Part shown: piece by piece, positions 7,145-17,348 of the stretch | How positions within the stretch are numbered: position 1 is the first letter of the stretch | Layout: the number at the start of each line of letters is the position of its first letter | Origin: Lactiplantibacillus mudanjiangensis | Lineage (GTDB): Bacteria > Bacillota > Bacilli > Lactobacillales > Lactobacillaceae | NCBI RefSeq assembly: GCF_005405385.1 | Contig: NZ_BJDY01000005.1 | Location: 208,572-272,571, forward strand | Reading direction: 5' to 3' | DNA: 64,000 nucleotides | Position numbers and translations under genes: made by a program | The notes under the pieces: generated by a model | Told to the model about the DNA's origin: nothing | Database searches by the model: none | Seen by the model: the letters and a program-made list of their open reading frames with translations, nothing else

Positions 7145-7822
7145 TTAACTCGTTTTCGTTTGTTTTCGATCCTGTCGAATAATCCACAATAATCCAGCCA
7201 GTACCATGACCGCGACCGCCAACCATAATAAGTTCTTAAAGTGAGCCTGAATTAACGCATCGCCACCTAATGCATAGATGACCGCGGTCGGCATACTGCC
7301 GATCAAAGTCGCAATCATCAGTTGTCGCGATGATGTTTTGGTTCTGACCGCCGCTAGACTTACGAGGGACGTTGGGATAAATGGCACCATATAACCAATC
7401 ACAATTCCCAAAAACGGATGCCGCATTTGCTCAATACTTTGAACGACACTCTCTGTTTTAGTGGTGGTATGCCGAGCTTCTAGCAACCCATAAACGCGCT
7501 GCGACATGAGATTGCCCAGTGTAATCCCAACAATATTTAATCCCGCTCCCATCGTTTTACCAAAGCAAATTCCCGCAACGATGCCTACCGCTGAGACTGG
7601 CGCACCAGGAATAAACGAAAATGCCATTAACAATGGGACGACTAATAATCCGTCAATCATCGGATGACGCCGCACTTGTGCCACAATTTCGGCTTGACTA
7701 ACCGTTTTTGTGGTTAAGAGCTGCCAAGTTGGTCGATAACGAATCACCATTAAGACCACTAGCAGTAATGCTAAGCCACCCATCACGATCAACCAGCGTT
7801 TTTTTGTGCTTTTTATCTGCAT
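7145..7822 (-). CDS. DedA/TVP38 (VTT domain) membrane protein
   Basis: A 225-residue protein with an N-terminal membrane helix, several further hydrophobic segments and the SNARE-associated/VTT signature region (FSFIPGAPVSAVGIVAGICFG and PFIPTSLVSLAA). DedA-superfamily proteins are thought to move lipids or maintain membrane potential; the role here is not known. It is a single gene with its own terminator. The ATG opens with MQIKSTKKRW, and a weak GAAAGGAA site is upstream. Confidence 0.8.
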   Translation of the reverse strand: MQIKSTKKRWLIVMGGLALLLVVLMVIRYRPTWQLLTTKTVSQAEIVAQVRRHPMIDGLLVVPLLMAFSFIPGAPVSAVGIVAGICFGKTMGAGLNIVGITLGNLMSQRVYGLLEARHTTTKTESVVQSIEQMRHPFLGIVIGYMVPFIPTSLVSLAAVRTKTSSRQLMIATLIGSMPTAVIYALGGDALIQAHFKNLLWLAVAVMVLAGLLWIIRQDRKQTKTS

Positions 7823-7911
7823 GCCCGCATTCCTTTCGTTAGTTCAATAAACTCATTATCGCGAATTTAGCGGTTCAGTGCAATCAAAGTCCTTTACTGG
7901 GCGCACAAAAA

Positions 7912-7934
7912 GACGTTTGAGCGATTCAAACGTC
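7912..7934 (-). terminator. Terminator after MaoC gene
   Basis: Perfect 9-bp stem GACGTTTGA / TCAAACGTC with a 5-nt loop and five T on the minus strand. Confidence 0.85.
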
Positions 7935-7963
7935 CTTCATCTATTATTTTCAACAAAAATCCG

Positions 7964-8401
7964 TTACTTTCGTTGAGCTGGCATAATTTGGGCTTCCCCA
8001 TCGGTCACCACTTGGCCATCTTGATTCGTCACTACTGTCGAAAGCGTTACCAATTTAAAGTGCTTTTTTTGATCAATCTTTGTGACTTCCACGCGAACAA
8101 CTAGCACATCATCAAAGTGAACTGGCGCATTGAATTTCAAGCTTTGACCTAGATAGATCGCACCTGGCCCTGGCATTTTCGTCCCTAAACAAGCCGAAAT
8201 CATCCCAGCCGAGATCATCCCATGGGCAATTCGACCATGAAATTGCGTTTGCGCGGCAAACTCATCATCCATGTGCATCGGGTTATAATCCCCCGTCACT
8301 TCAGCAAATGATTCAACATCAGCCTTCGTCACACGCTTTGAAAAATCACCGGTCATCCCTACTTTAATCTCATCATCGTAAATAATTTTATAACTGTCCA
8401 T
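7964..8401 (-). CDS. MaoC-type (R)-specific enoyl-CoA hydratase
   Basis: A 145-residue hot-dog-fold protein with the hydratase-2 signature: D38 and H43 in TGDYNPMHMD are the catalytic pair of PhaJ/MaoC enzymes, and GRIAHGMISAGMISA follows. It should hydrate enoyl-CoA to (R)-3-hydroxyacyl-CoA. GGAGG (8410-8414) lies 8 bp before the ATG at 8401; the longer frame starts with TTG inside the leader. Together with the (S)-type crotonase 1.5 kb away, it could let the cell use both isomers of a 3-hydroxy acid. It may instead serve fatty acid metabolism. Single gene with its own promoter and a palindromic operator. Confidence 0.85.
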   Translation of the reverse strand: MDSYKIIYDDEIKVGMTGDFSKRVTKADVESFAEVTGDYNPMHMDDEFAAQTQFHGRIAHGMISAGMISACLGTKMPGPGAIYLGQSLKFNAPVHFDDVLVVRVEVTKIDQKKHFKLVTLSTVVTNQDGQVVTDGEAQIMPAQRK

Positions 8402-8416
8402 TAGGCTAGCCTCCAA

Positions 8417-8480
8417 ATGTGATCTAGTTCACATATTTTTGTATTGGTTTCATTATAGCGAGACCCAAATCATTTGGAAA
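8417..8480 (-). promoter_or_regulatory. Promoter and TGTGA-N6-TCACA palindrome upstream of MaoC gene
   Basis: A perfect -10 TATAAT lies at 8452-8457 on the minus strand, with a weak TTTCCA -35 17 bp further. ATGTGATCTAGTTCACAT (8417-8434) is a palindrome just before the ribosome site, so a bound protein would block transcription. It has the Crp/Fnr half-sites TGTGA/TCACA and is close to a Rex box. Confidence 0.6.
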
Positions 8481-8530
8481 ATACCAATTATTTATCGAAT
8501 GCATAACCATTAGTAATGCAATTGACCAAA

Positions 8531-8564
8531 TAAAAAAGACCCGTCATGATGACGAGCCTTTTCA
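8531..8564 (-). terminator. Terminator of the small membrane protein gene
   Basis: Stem around CCGTCATGATGACGAG with a six-T tail on the minus strand. Confidence 0.7.
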
Positions 8565-8568
8565 ACGC

Positions 8569-8769
8569 TTAACCGACTAATTGAAGATCAGTCAGTACCA
8601 ATGCCCCAAAGATGCAAAGCACGGGCACAACAATAACTGTTAAAGCTGTATCAGCAGTGATTAATAGCCAACCACTATGATTACGGGTATGTTTGATCAA
8701 ATGATAGACACCAGCACCCAAAGCCAATATCAAATAAATAAACACCACCACATCACCCAGCATTAACAA
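8569..8769 (-). CDS. Small two-helix membrane protein, unknown
   Basis: A 66-residue protein with two hydrophobic segments (about residues 4-23 and 36-60) separated by a short basic stretch KHTRNHSG. No domain is recognised. It has its own terminator and sits alone between the MaoC gene and the PTS gene. The start is uncertain because the upstream sequence has only a weak GGAGTG. Judged real from its hydrophobic pattern, codon use and terminator. Confidence 0.6.
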   Translation of the reverse strand: MLMLGDVVVFIYLILALGAGVYHLIKHTRNHSGWLLITADTALTVIVVPVLCIFGALVLTDLQLVG

Positions 8770-8863
8770 AGCTTGTCACTCCGATCTGTCCTAATTTTCA
8801 TATCCACTATCATACGCCATGCCGGCGAACATCACAAACTTTCTTAAGTGACCTTAAGATTTA

Positions 8864-8896
8864 AAAAAACGTGACTCCAATTGGAATCACGTTTTT
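8864..8896 (-). terminator. Terminator of PTS gene
   Basis: Stem AAAAACGTGA-TCCAATTGGA-TCACGTTTTT; the sequence reads as an almost perfect palindrome with T-runs on both sides. Confidence 0.85.
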
Positions 8897-8903
8897 ATTG
8901 CGC

Positions 8904-10889
8904 TTATTCAGCGGCACCGACAATCTCGCCGGCGGTCACTGTTTGAGTTTGATTTAATTGAAAATCATGAACTTGATCCATATTCGTCATGACGACCATC
9001 ATCGTCGTTGCTTTGTCAGCTGCTTTGATCATAGCTAAATCAACCGTAGCAACCGCTGTTCCAGCGGCAATCTGATCGCCAGATTCAACGTGCAAGTCAA
9101 ACGGTTCACCGTTCATTTCAACCGTGTTGATCCCCATGTGAAGGAGAATTTCCAACCCACTAGCTGTCTTGATCCCCAAGGCATGCTTAGTTGGGAAAAT
9201 ACTAGTCACTTCACCACTAACTGGGGCCACAATCTCACCATTAGTGGGTTCAACGGCATAGCCATCACCCAATAACTTTTGCGCAAAGGTTGCATCGTCA
9301 ACGTCACTAATTGGCACTAATTTACCGGTCGCTGGCGCCTGTAGCACCGTTGTGACTGGCACAGCTTCAGCAGCTGGTGTTGCCATCGTTGCTGTGGTTG
9401 CCGTTGCAGTATCGTCTACTACCGCAGCAACGGGTTCGGCGCTCACTTGACCACTAAATAATTTTTGCAAGGCTTCAGCCACAAATTGCACTTCGGTCCC
9501 GATGACGATATGGATATTATGCACATCCAACACGTTTAATCCGGGTACGCCCGCTGCTTTAACGGCGGCTTGGTCTACTTTACCTGTGTCTTTTAATTGT
9601 AACCGTAAGCGTGTCGTACAGTTATTAATCACGCTAATATTAGCGGTCCCACCAATCGCTGCAAAAATCTTCTTAGCTTGACGCATATACTTATCGTCAC
9701 CACTAGTCGCGTCATCCGCCACTGCCGCTTCATCTGCAGCAGTTAACGGTTCACGCCCGGGCGTCTTCAAATCAAATTTCTTAATTGCAAAATCAAAGCC
9801 GAAGTAATAAATCACGGCCATGACCAGCCCTTGAACCAATAACATGTAAGGCTGGTTCGCTAATGGCATTCGGAAACTTAACAAATAATCGACTAAACCG
9901 CCACTAAATGAGAAGCTCGCTGTCCAATGCATGAAAGCCGCAAAACCTAGCGACAAGCCCATGAATACTGCATGTAACACGTATAATGGCCAAGCCACAA
10001 ACATGAATGAGAATTCTAACGGTTCAGTAACCCCGGTAAAGAATGAAGCAAACGCCCCGGCTAACATCAAAGAACCCGTTTCTTTTTTTCGTTCTGGTAA
10101 GGCATTGCGATAAATCGCATAGGCCCCAGCAGGTAAGCCGAACATCATAATTGGGAAGAAGCCGGCTTCATACATCCCGGTAACACCCTTGATTCCTTTG
10201 CTAGCCCAGAAGTTACCAATATCATTGATTCCAGCAACGTTGAACCAGAAAACCGAATTCAAAGCATGATGCAAGCCAGTTGGAATCAATAACCGGTTAA
10301 AGAACCCGTAGAGTGCGGCACCCACAAAGCCCATCTTAGAGATGCTAGTCGCAAATAACACAATCGCATCATACAAAAATGGCCAAACAAAATACATTAC
10401 AGCCGTGAATACTAGCATGACAAACGCCGCCATAATTGGCACTAACCGTTTTCCGCTGAAGAAAGATAACGCCATTGGTAACTTCACTTCATGGAAACGA
10501 TTATACAATGCCGCCGCAATTAGCCCAGCACTGATCCCAATTAACACATTATTGTCGATCGCACTAAAAGCCGCATTTAAGTGACTCGCTTTGATATTGA
10601 CAATTTGTGTTAATACCTTTGGTGACAACATTGTAATCGGCACTTCATAAGCAACGACCCCGGCAATTGCCGCAGCGCCATCCTTATTACTGGCCATCCC
10701 AATAGCTAGCCCAACAGCAAACAACAAAGCCAAATGGTTTAAAACCACATCGCCACCTTGAATTAAAAAGTTAGCGAATATCCAGCCTTTAGGTAAATAG
10801 TTCCCAATCCCAACTAAAATTGCCGCGGCGGGTAACGTCGCAATTGGCAACATGAGGGATTGCCCCATTCTTTGAAAATATGTCTTCAT
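8904..10889 (-). CDS. nagE: PTS EIICBA permease, N-acetylglucosamine type
   Basis: A 661-residue fused PTS permease. The EIIC membrane domain spans about residues 1-370 with the GVTEPLEFSFMF signature. EIIB (about 400-480) has its phosphorylated cysteine in INNCTTRLRL. EIIA (about 515-655) has its histidine in LLHMGINTVEM. Domain order C-B-A and overall similarity fit the GlcNAc-specific NagE group; glucose or a related amino sugar remains possible. It imports and phosphorylates sugar at the membrane with HPr as phosphate donor. AGGGAG precedes the ATG. It is a single gene. I see no clear cre in its upstream region. Confidence 0.88.
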   Translation of the reverse strand: MKTYFQRMGQSLMLPIATLPAAAILVGIGNYLPKGWIFANFLIQGGDVVLNHLALLFAVGLAIGMASNKDGAAAIAGVVAYEVPITMLSPKVLTQIVNIKASHLNAAFSAIDNNVLIGISAGLIAAALYNRFHEVKLPMALSFFSGKRLVPIMAAFVMLVFTAVMYFVWPFLYDAIVLFATSISKMGFVGAALYGFFNRLLIPTGLHHALNSVFWFNVAGINDIGNFWASKGIKGVTGMYEAGFFPIMMFGLPAGAYAIYRNALPERKKETGSLMLAGAFASFFTGVTEPLEFSFMFVAWPLYVLHAVFMGLSLGFAAFMHWTASFSFSGGLVDYLLSFRMPLANQPYMLLVQGLVMAVIYYFGFDFAIKKFDLKTPGREPLTAADEAAVADDATSGDDKYMRQAKKIFAAIGGTANISVINNCTTRLRLQLKDTGKVDQAAVKAAGVPGLNVLDVHNIHIVIGTEVQFVAEALQKLFSGQVSAEPVAAVVDDTATATTATMATPAAEAVPVTTVLQAPATGKLVPISDVDDATFAQKLLGDGYAVEPTNGEIVAPVSGEVTSIFPTKHALGIKTASGLEILLHMGINTVEMNGEPFDLHVESGDQIAAGTAVATVDLAMIKAADKATTMMVVMTNMDQVHDFQLNQTQTVTAGEIVGAAE

Positions 10890-11040
10890 ACCAATTTCTC
10901 CCTGTCATCTTTTATAACACGTTGTAAATAGTATCACAGCAAGGGATTTAATCAAGGTACATGTCACGTCCTTATGTATAGACCAATGCTTTTGTATCCG
11001 TTACCATCATGATTAACTTACGATTTATTCGAATGAAAAA

Positions 11041-11073
11041 AGTTCTGAAAAAATTTCATTTTTTTCAGAACTT
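11041..11073 (-). terminator. Terminator after degV
   Basis: Stem AGTTCTGAAAAAA / TTTTTTTCAGAACT with a short loop and a T-run on the minus strand. Confidence 0.85.
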
Positions 11074-11109
11074 TCTATCAAACTCGCACTATTTACTTAT
11101 TTTAAATGC

Positions 11110-12012
11110 CTATGAGCCTTGTATTCGTTGATGATTTAACTCATTCAATAACGGTTTCCAATCATACGACCAGATCATCCCTAACGCGTGTTCACCAGTT
11201 AGTACACCCATAACTGGACCAATTTCACCAGTCTTCACTCGAACTGCGGGGAACCGATAACGTAATTCACTAGCCCAGTTTTCCGCAATCGGCTCATCGT
11301 TGGCGCTAATAATATCTAACCGGATCGGTTGTTGACTACGCATCACAAACTGATTAAAGGCATCTTCAACGGCCTGTTGCGCATTTTTAAGCGTCCGTTC
11401 CTTACCCCAAATCTGTAATTTACCATGAGTATTAAACGTCATGATTGGCTTATTGCGTAGGACCATCGTTCCAGCTAAACTACTATTATTGTAAATTCGA
11501 CCATTCTTCACTAAGTGGCGCATACTATTCACAATTAAAATCGTCTGCGTGGTTGCCCGTAAAATCGTCAATTGATCGACAATCGCATCCAACTCATAAC
11601 CAGCTAACGCCATGGCGGCCGCTAATTTAACCATATTGGCCGTCCCCGCACAGGCCGTTCGTGAATCAAACACTTCGACATCTAAATCTTTGACTGATGG
11701 CGCATACGTCTTCAAATTATTAACATAGCCACTAATCCCACTACTCAACCCAATCACTAACACTTGCTCATACCCAGCCGCTTTTAAGTCATCAAAAACG
11801 ACTTGCATTTCTGGCATCGAAATTTGTGAAATCGTCGGAATTTCTTTTTCAACTTTTAATAATCGGTAAAACTGATCCGTCGTAATATCCACATTTTCAT
11901 GATAGACATGGTTTCCAAACATAATCGGATCATTGACCACCGTAATTTTGTAATCAGCCGCGGCTTGCGCCGTTAAATTGGCCGAACTATCGGTGACTAC
12001 CGCAATTTTCAT
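11110..12012 (-). CDS. DegV family fatty-acid-binding protein
   Basis: A 300-residue DegV protein: it opens MKIAVVTDSSANL, has the SQISMPEM and GLSSGISGYVN segments that contact fatty acid carboxylates, and keeps the usual two-domain length. DegV/FakB proteins present fatty acids to the FakA kinase so that exogenous fatty acids enter phospholipids; some have other roles. GGAGTG lies before the ATG at 12012; the longer frame starts at a GTG within that site. It is the first gene downstream of the hom terminator and seems to be transcribed alone. Confidence 0.9.
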   Translation of the reverse strand: MKIAVVTDSSANLTAQAAADYKITVVNDPIMFGNHVYHENVDITTDQFYRLLKVEKEIPTISQISMPEMQVVFDDLKAAGYEQVLVIGLSSGISGYVNNLKTYAPSVKDLDVEVFDSRTACAGTANMVKLAAAMALAGYELDAIVDQLTILRATTQTILIVNSMRHLVKNGRIYNNSSLAGTMVLRNKPIMTFNTHGKLQIWGKERTLKNAQQAVEDAFNQFVMRSQQPIRLDIISANDEPIAENWASELRYRFPAVRVKTGEIGPVMGVLTGEHALGMIWSYDWKPLLNELNHQRIQGS

Positions 12013-12089
12013 ATTTTTCACTCCAATTTAGCGAACACGATTCGCAGATTAAGACTGAACTTAATCTGCCACTCAGCGTCCACAAAAAA

Positions 12090-12130
12090 AGACGCTCCAA
12101 TACAGTATACTGTACCAGAGTGTCCTTTTT
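12090..12130 (-). terminator. Terminator of metA-metY-hom operon
   Basis: GACGCTC (12091-12097) pairs with GAGTGTC (12118-12124), with an inner palindrome ACAGTATACTGT in the loop and seven T after the stem on the minus strand. Confidence 0.8.
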
Positions 12131-13410
12131 CAAATCGCCATTTTAGTCGCAACGGCCGATTGTGATGTCGCCGCAGCGGTTGACCAAACCACCGACCCAG
12201 CAATGGGGATTAATTGCGCACCAGTTGCCGTTAAGCCCCGGACTTGATCTGAGGTTAAGACGCCCGTTTGATAGCCGTTTCCACCAAAGCTACGCCAATC
12301 GACAACAGAAACACCGGTTAACTGGCTTAACGTTGCCGAAGCGACTGGACTAAATAATAAATACGCTTGCGGGACTTGCGCCAAGCTAGCCACTGGTAAA
12401 TCTCGCTTTTGCAAATTAAAGGCGCGGCCGGCCGTATGGGTCAATCGATGTTGAGCAGCGATTAGAACATCATTTAAGACACTATTAGCCGTCGCGGTAC
12501 TTCCCGCTCCAGGCCCCGTATACAAACTTGATCCGATGGCGCGACTCGTCACAGCGACACCGTTTTGAACACCACTTACCTGACTCAGCGCTTGACCAAG
12601 TGGTACGGCCACCGGCGCTACCCGGCAATAGAGTTTTCCTTTAGCCAATTGGGCTTGCGCCAATAATTTTATTTGCCAGCCATATTTTGCGGCTTGTTGA
12701 CAGCTGGCTGCCGTCAGGGTCGTTATGCCGACTGGCTGTAAACTGGCTAACGACGGGCCTTGTCCAAAGGCAAATTGACTTAAAATGATGAGTTTGTAGG
12801 CGGTATCCCAACCAGCAACATCATTAGTCGGATCAGCTTCCGCGTAGCCAGCTTGCTGGGCCGCAACTAAGGCTTGCTCATAAGATTGTCCTTGCGTCAT
12901 CGCACTTAAAATATAATTAGCCGTCCCATTAATAATGCCAGCTACGGCGGTAATTTGGTCGGTCGCGTAACTATCTGTTAAGGTCCGTAAGATCGGAATT
13001 CCGCCTGCGACACTGGCTTCATAGAATAAATCAACTTGTTGTTGCTGCGCCAAAGCAATGAGTTCAGCCCCAGCGGTCGCCATTAAGTCTTTATTAGCCG
13101 TAATCACGGATTTGCCGTGCGTTAAGGCGGTTATAATCGCTTGTTTGGCGGTCGTCACCGTTCCCATGACTTCAATCACCAATTGAATCTGTGGATCAGT
13201 AACTACCGTTTGAATCGAATCGGTCAGCCGCGTTCCAATCGGCAACGTGACTGATCTCGGTGCGTTTAAATGATTCACGGCTACTGCGGCTAAATGCAAG
13301 CGGAAGCCTTGTGTCTGTTCAATTTTTTGAGTAGCTTGGTGCAATCGCGTCACTACGCCACTCCCCACTGTACCTAGTCCTAGCATGCCCACTTCAATAG
13401 TCGTTGTCAT
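12130..13410 (-). CDS. hom: Homoserine dehydrogenase
   Basis: The 426-residue protein has the N-terminal NAD(P) motif GLGTVGSGV, the substrate signature GTANYILSAM and AGYAEADPTNDVAGWDTAYKL with the catalytic aspartate and lysine, and an ACT-like C-terminal part. It reduces aspartate semialdehyde to homoserine, the common precursor of methionine and threonine. It is the last gene of metA-metY-hom, 24 bp after metY, so it should be under the Met T-box. The dedicated hom copy here serves methionine. The semialdehyde donor enzyme, Asd, is encoded at 39890-40951. Confidence 0.95.
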   Translation of the reverse strand: MTTTIEVGMLGLGTVGSGVVTRLHQATQKIEQTQGFRLHLAAVAVNHLNAPRSVTLPIGTRLTDSIQTVVTDPQIQLVIEVMGTVTTAKQAIITALTHGKSVITANKDLMATAGAELIALAQQQQVDLFYEASVAGGIPILRTLTDSYATDQITAVAGIINGTANYILSAMTQGQSYEQALVAAQQAGYAEADPTNDVAGWDTAYKLIILSQFAFGQGPSLASLQPVGITTLTAASCQQAAKYGWQIKLLAQAQLAKGKLYCRVAPVAVPLGQALSQVSGVQNGVAVTSRAIGSSLYTGPGAGSTATANSVLNDVLIAAQHRLTHTAGRAFNLQKRDLPVASLAQVPQAYLLFSPVASATLSQLTGVSVVDWRSFGGNGYQTGVLTSDQVRGLTATGAQLIPIAGSVVWSTAAATSQSAVATKMAI

Positions 13411-13434
13411 TTAACTCACCTTCCTATTAACTGA

Positions 13435-15584
<2,150 letters not shown>

Positions 15585-15639
15585 GTGGATAACTTCCTCT
15601 CATAATTGACTGCTATAAATTTTGTCACTGATGGGCAAC

Positions 15640-15932
15640 AAAAAAAGCTTCCGCCCACCAGTCTCTCTACAGAAACTGACGGACGAAAGCTTTCGCGTTA
15701 CCACCGTGATTCATTATCAGTTCACACTGATAACCTCGACAAGTACCCCGCTAAATGGGGATACTCCGCAATATATCGGTTGCAACCGCACACGTAGCCG
15801 TTCGACCCGTGTCATGACTCCGAGCTCATCTTCGCTTGACCGCCCACTGCTTCTCTCACCAACCGAAGCTCTCTGGAAAGTCGTTGACCAAGCTACTCTT
15901 CTCTTCAACGTCTTAATCGTTTTATAATATGA
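15640..15932 (-). ncRNA. T-box leader (methionine) of metA-metY-hom
   Basis: On the minus strand the T-box core GGTGGTAACGCG (15694-15706) is followed by a terminator stem (arms about 15645-15663 and 15675-15693) with a seven-T tail. Stem I features are upstream (AGAGAG..GGTTGGTGAGAG). An ATG at 15813-15815 followed by A, in the expected specifier area, reads as methionine codon. Uncharged tRNA-Met would pair there and allow readthrough. Specifier choice is by position only. Confidence 0.88.
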
Positions 15933-15936
15933 TATT

Positions 15937-15965
15937 AATCTAACACCATCTTTTTTAATTGTCAA
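15937..15965 (-). promoter_or_regulatory. Promoter of Met T-box leader
   Basis: Consensus -35 TTGACA (15960-15965) and -10 TAGATT (15937-15942) with 17 bp spacing on the minus strand. Confidence 0.75.
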
Positions 15966-16025
15966 CACACTAATCGTGTTCCCAGTAAAATGCCATTTTA
16001 TTTTCTAACTTTTTTCACATTTAGC

Positions 16026-16055
16026 TTGACTTTAATTTTAAGATTGTCTTATACT
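16026..16055 (+). promoter_or_regulatory. Promoter of trpXYZ-like leader
   Basis: TTGACT (16026-16031) and TATACT (16050-16055) with 18 bp spacing; transcription would start near 16062. Confidence 0.75.
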
Positions 16056-16090
16056 TATTGCATTCAATAAACGAAAGCGAGGAACCAAAG

Positions 16091-16141
16091 ATGACACAGT
16101 TAAGTCAATTCAATTTGAATAGTTCATGGCAAAGCCGGTGA
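16091..16141 (+). CDS. Leader peptide 1, 16 residues with one Trp codon
   Basis: MTQLSQFNLNSSWQSR, preceded by GAGG 8 bp before the ATG. The single Trp codon (16127-16129) is four codons before the stop, and the stop region AAGCCGG (16132-16138) can pair with CCGGCTT (16197-16203). This is the layout of a translated attenuator peptide. It is short, so its support is position, ribosome site and RNA context, not conservation. Confidence 0.6.
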   Translation: MTQLSQFNLNSSWQSR

Positions 16142-16143
16142 TT

Positions 16144-16203
16144 CAGATTGTACTTCCGTTGCACGGATACAATCTGGCAAACAGTTTGTATCTGTGCCGG
16201 CTT
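16144..16203 (+). ncRNA. Mutually exclusive hairpins of attenuator
   Basis: Hairpin 1 pairs CAGATTGTA (16144-16152) with TACAATCTG (16168-16176), extended by TCCGT/ACGGA inside. Its 3' arm also pairs with a later segment: CACGGATACAA (16162-16172) with TTGTATCTGTG (16186-16196), 11 bp with one G-U. Only one of the two can form at a time. An outer helix AAGCCGG / CCGGCTT involves the leader peptide 1 stop region. Confidence 0.7.
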
Positions 16204-16228
16204 AACTTTGATATCCAAAGGAGTCTGC

Positions 16229-16282
16229 ATGGGTTTAAGACACAGCAGGCTTCCGGTTCCGAAAGGGCAAACCAGTCGCTAG
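16229..16282 (+). CDS. Leader peptide 2, 17 residues, overlapping terminator
   Basis: MGLRHSRLPVPKGQTSR, with AAAGGAG 5 bp before the ATG (better than leader 1). It has no Trp. Its last codons lie in the 5' arm of the terminator at 16262-16300 and its TAG sits at the loop, so a ribosome translating it would prevent the hairpin. This ties its translation directly to readthrough. Confidence 0.55.
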   Translation: MGLRHSRLPVPKGQTSR

Positions 16283-16300
16283 CTGGTTTGCCCTTTTTTT
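16262..16300 (+). terminator. Attenuator terminator upstream of trpX-like gene
   Basis: Stem of about 14 bp, AAAGGGCAAACCAG / CTGGTTTGCCCTTT, followed by T. It lies 40 bp before the first transporter gene and after two leader ORFs, so it must be conditional. Confidence 0.88.
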
Positions 16301-16340
16301 CTTGGTTCCAGTAGTTTAAATCTATTATGAGGTGATTATA

Positions 16341-17348
16341 TTGAAACGCATGATTGCATTTATTAGCGCCCTCGTTATTTTTCTAGGTGTTGCCTTCGTG
16401 ATGACGAGCAACCCGAGTTCTAAGACAACAACGAGTTCAAAAAAAGTGCCAACAGTTGGTATACTTCAACTGCAAACTCATCCGGCGTTAGACGCCATTC
16501 ACCGCGGGATTATCGCGGGATTAAAAGCAGAGGGTTATACACCAGGCAAGAATATCAAAATTGATTATCAAAATGCCCAAGGTGATCAAAGTAACTTAAA
16601 GACAATGAGCCAAAAGTTTATCAATGAAAATGCTGATGAAACGATCGCCATTGCCACCCCCGCTGCTCAAGCCTTAGCAAATGCAGCTGGCAAAACCACA
16701 CCGGTTATCTTAGCCGGAATCACTGATCCCGTCGGCGGTAGCCTAATCAAGAGTAACCAACATCCTGGTGCTAATATCACTGGGACGTCTGGTGAATCAC
16801 CACTCAAGTCACATTTAGACTTATTACGAAAACTCGTCCCTAAAGCTAAAAAGATCGGGATCATCTATACCACGTCTGATCATGGTGGCGAATATAACGC
16901 CAAGAAGTTTGCCAAGATTTGTAAACAAGAAGGCATCGCGTACAAGTTATACACCATTTCTTCTACTAATGATATGCAACAAGTTGCCGAAACCATGGCC
17001 TCACAAGTCGATGCCGTTTATGCACCACAAGATAATGGCGTTGCCAGTGCCATGAAGACCTTGATTTCTGTCACCAATAAAGCCAAAGTTCCCGTTATTC
17101 CAGCTGTTGATACCATGGTTAAAGATGGCGGTCTTGCCACCTTATCAGTTAACCAATACAAGCTAGGTAAATTATCCGGTGAAATGGCCGCTAAAGTCTT
17201 AAAAGGCAAATCACCATCAAACTACGCAATTAAATTAATTACTAAAGGTGAAATGACGATTAATTTGTCAGAAGCTAAAAAGCTAGGAATTACCTTCCCA
17301 GCTAGCGTCATTAAAGAAGCCAAACAGAAAGGGGAAATTTACAAATGA
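16341..17348 (+). CDS. trpX: ABC transporter substrate-binding protein, TrpX-like
   Basis: About 335 residues with an N-terminal hydrophobic signal (MKRMIAFISALVIFLGVAF) and no lipobox cysteine, then the ABC_sub_bind fold (VGILQLQTHPALDAIHRGI, TPAAQALANA, GTSGESPLKSHLDLLRKLVP, APQDNGVASAM). In streptococci and other Firmicutes this family (TrpXYZ) is linked to tryptophan or related aromatic uptake through Trp regulation. The likely start is TTG at 16341 after GAGGTG; the GTG at 16332 lies inside that site. First gene of a three-gene operon behind the attenuator. The Trp codon in leader 1 agrees with tryptophan, weakly. Confidence 0.85.
   Translation: MKRMIAFISALVIFLGVAFVMTSNPSSKTTTSSKKVPTVGILQLQTHPALDAIHRGIIAGLKAEGYTPGKNIKIDYQNAQGDQSNLKTMSQKFINENADETIAIATPAAQALANAAGKTTPVILAGITDPVGGSLIKSNQHPGANITGTSGESPLKSHLDLLRKLVPKAKKIGIIYTTSDHGGEYNAKKFAKICKQEGIAYKLYTISSTNDMQQVAETMASQVDAVYAPQDNGVASAMKTLISVTNKAKVPVIPAVDTMVKDGGLATLSVNQYKLGKLSGEMAAKVLKGKSPSNYAIKLITKGEMTINLSEAKKLGITFPASVIKEAKQKGEIYK

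Noticed and set aside
15622..15927. 101-residue plus-strand frame in the metA leader
   Set aside because: It lies inside the T-box RNA of the opposite strand and has no ribosome site.
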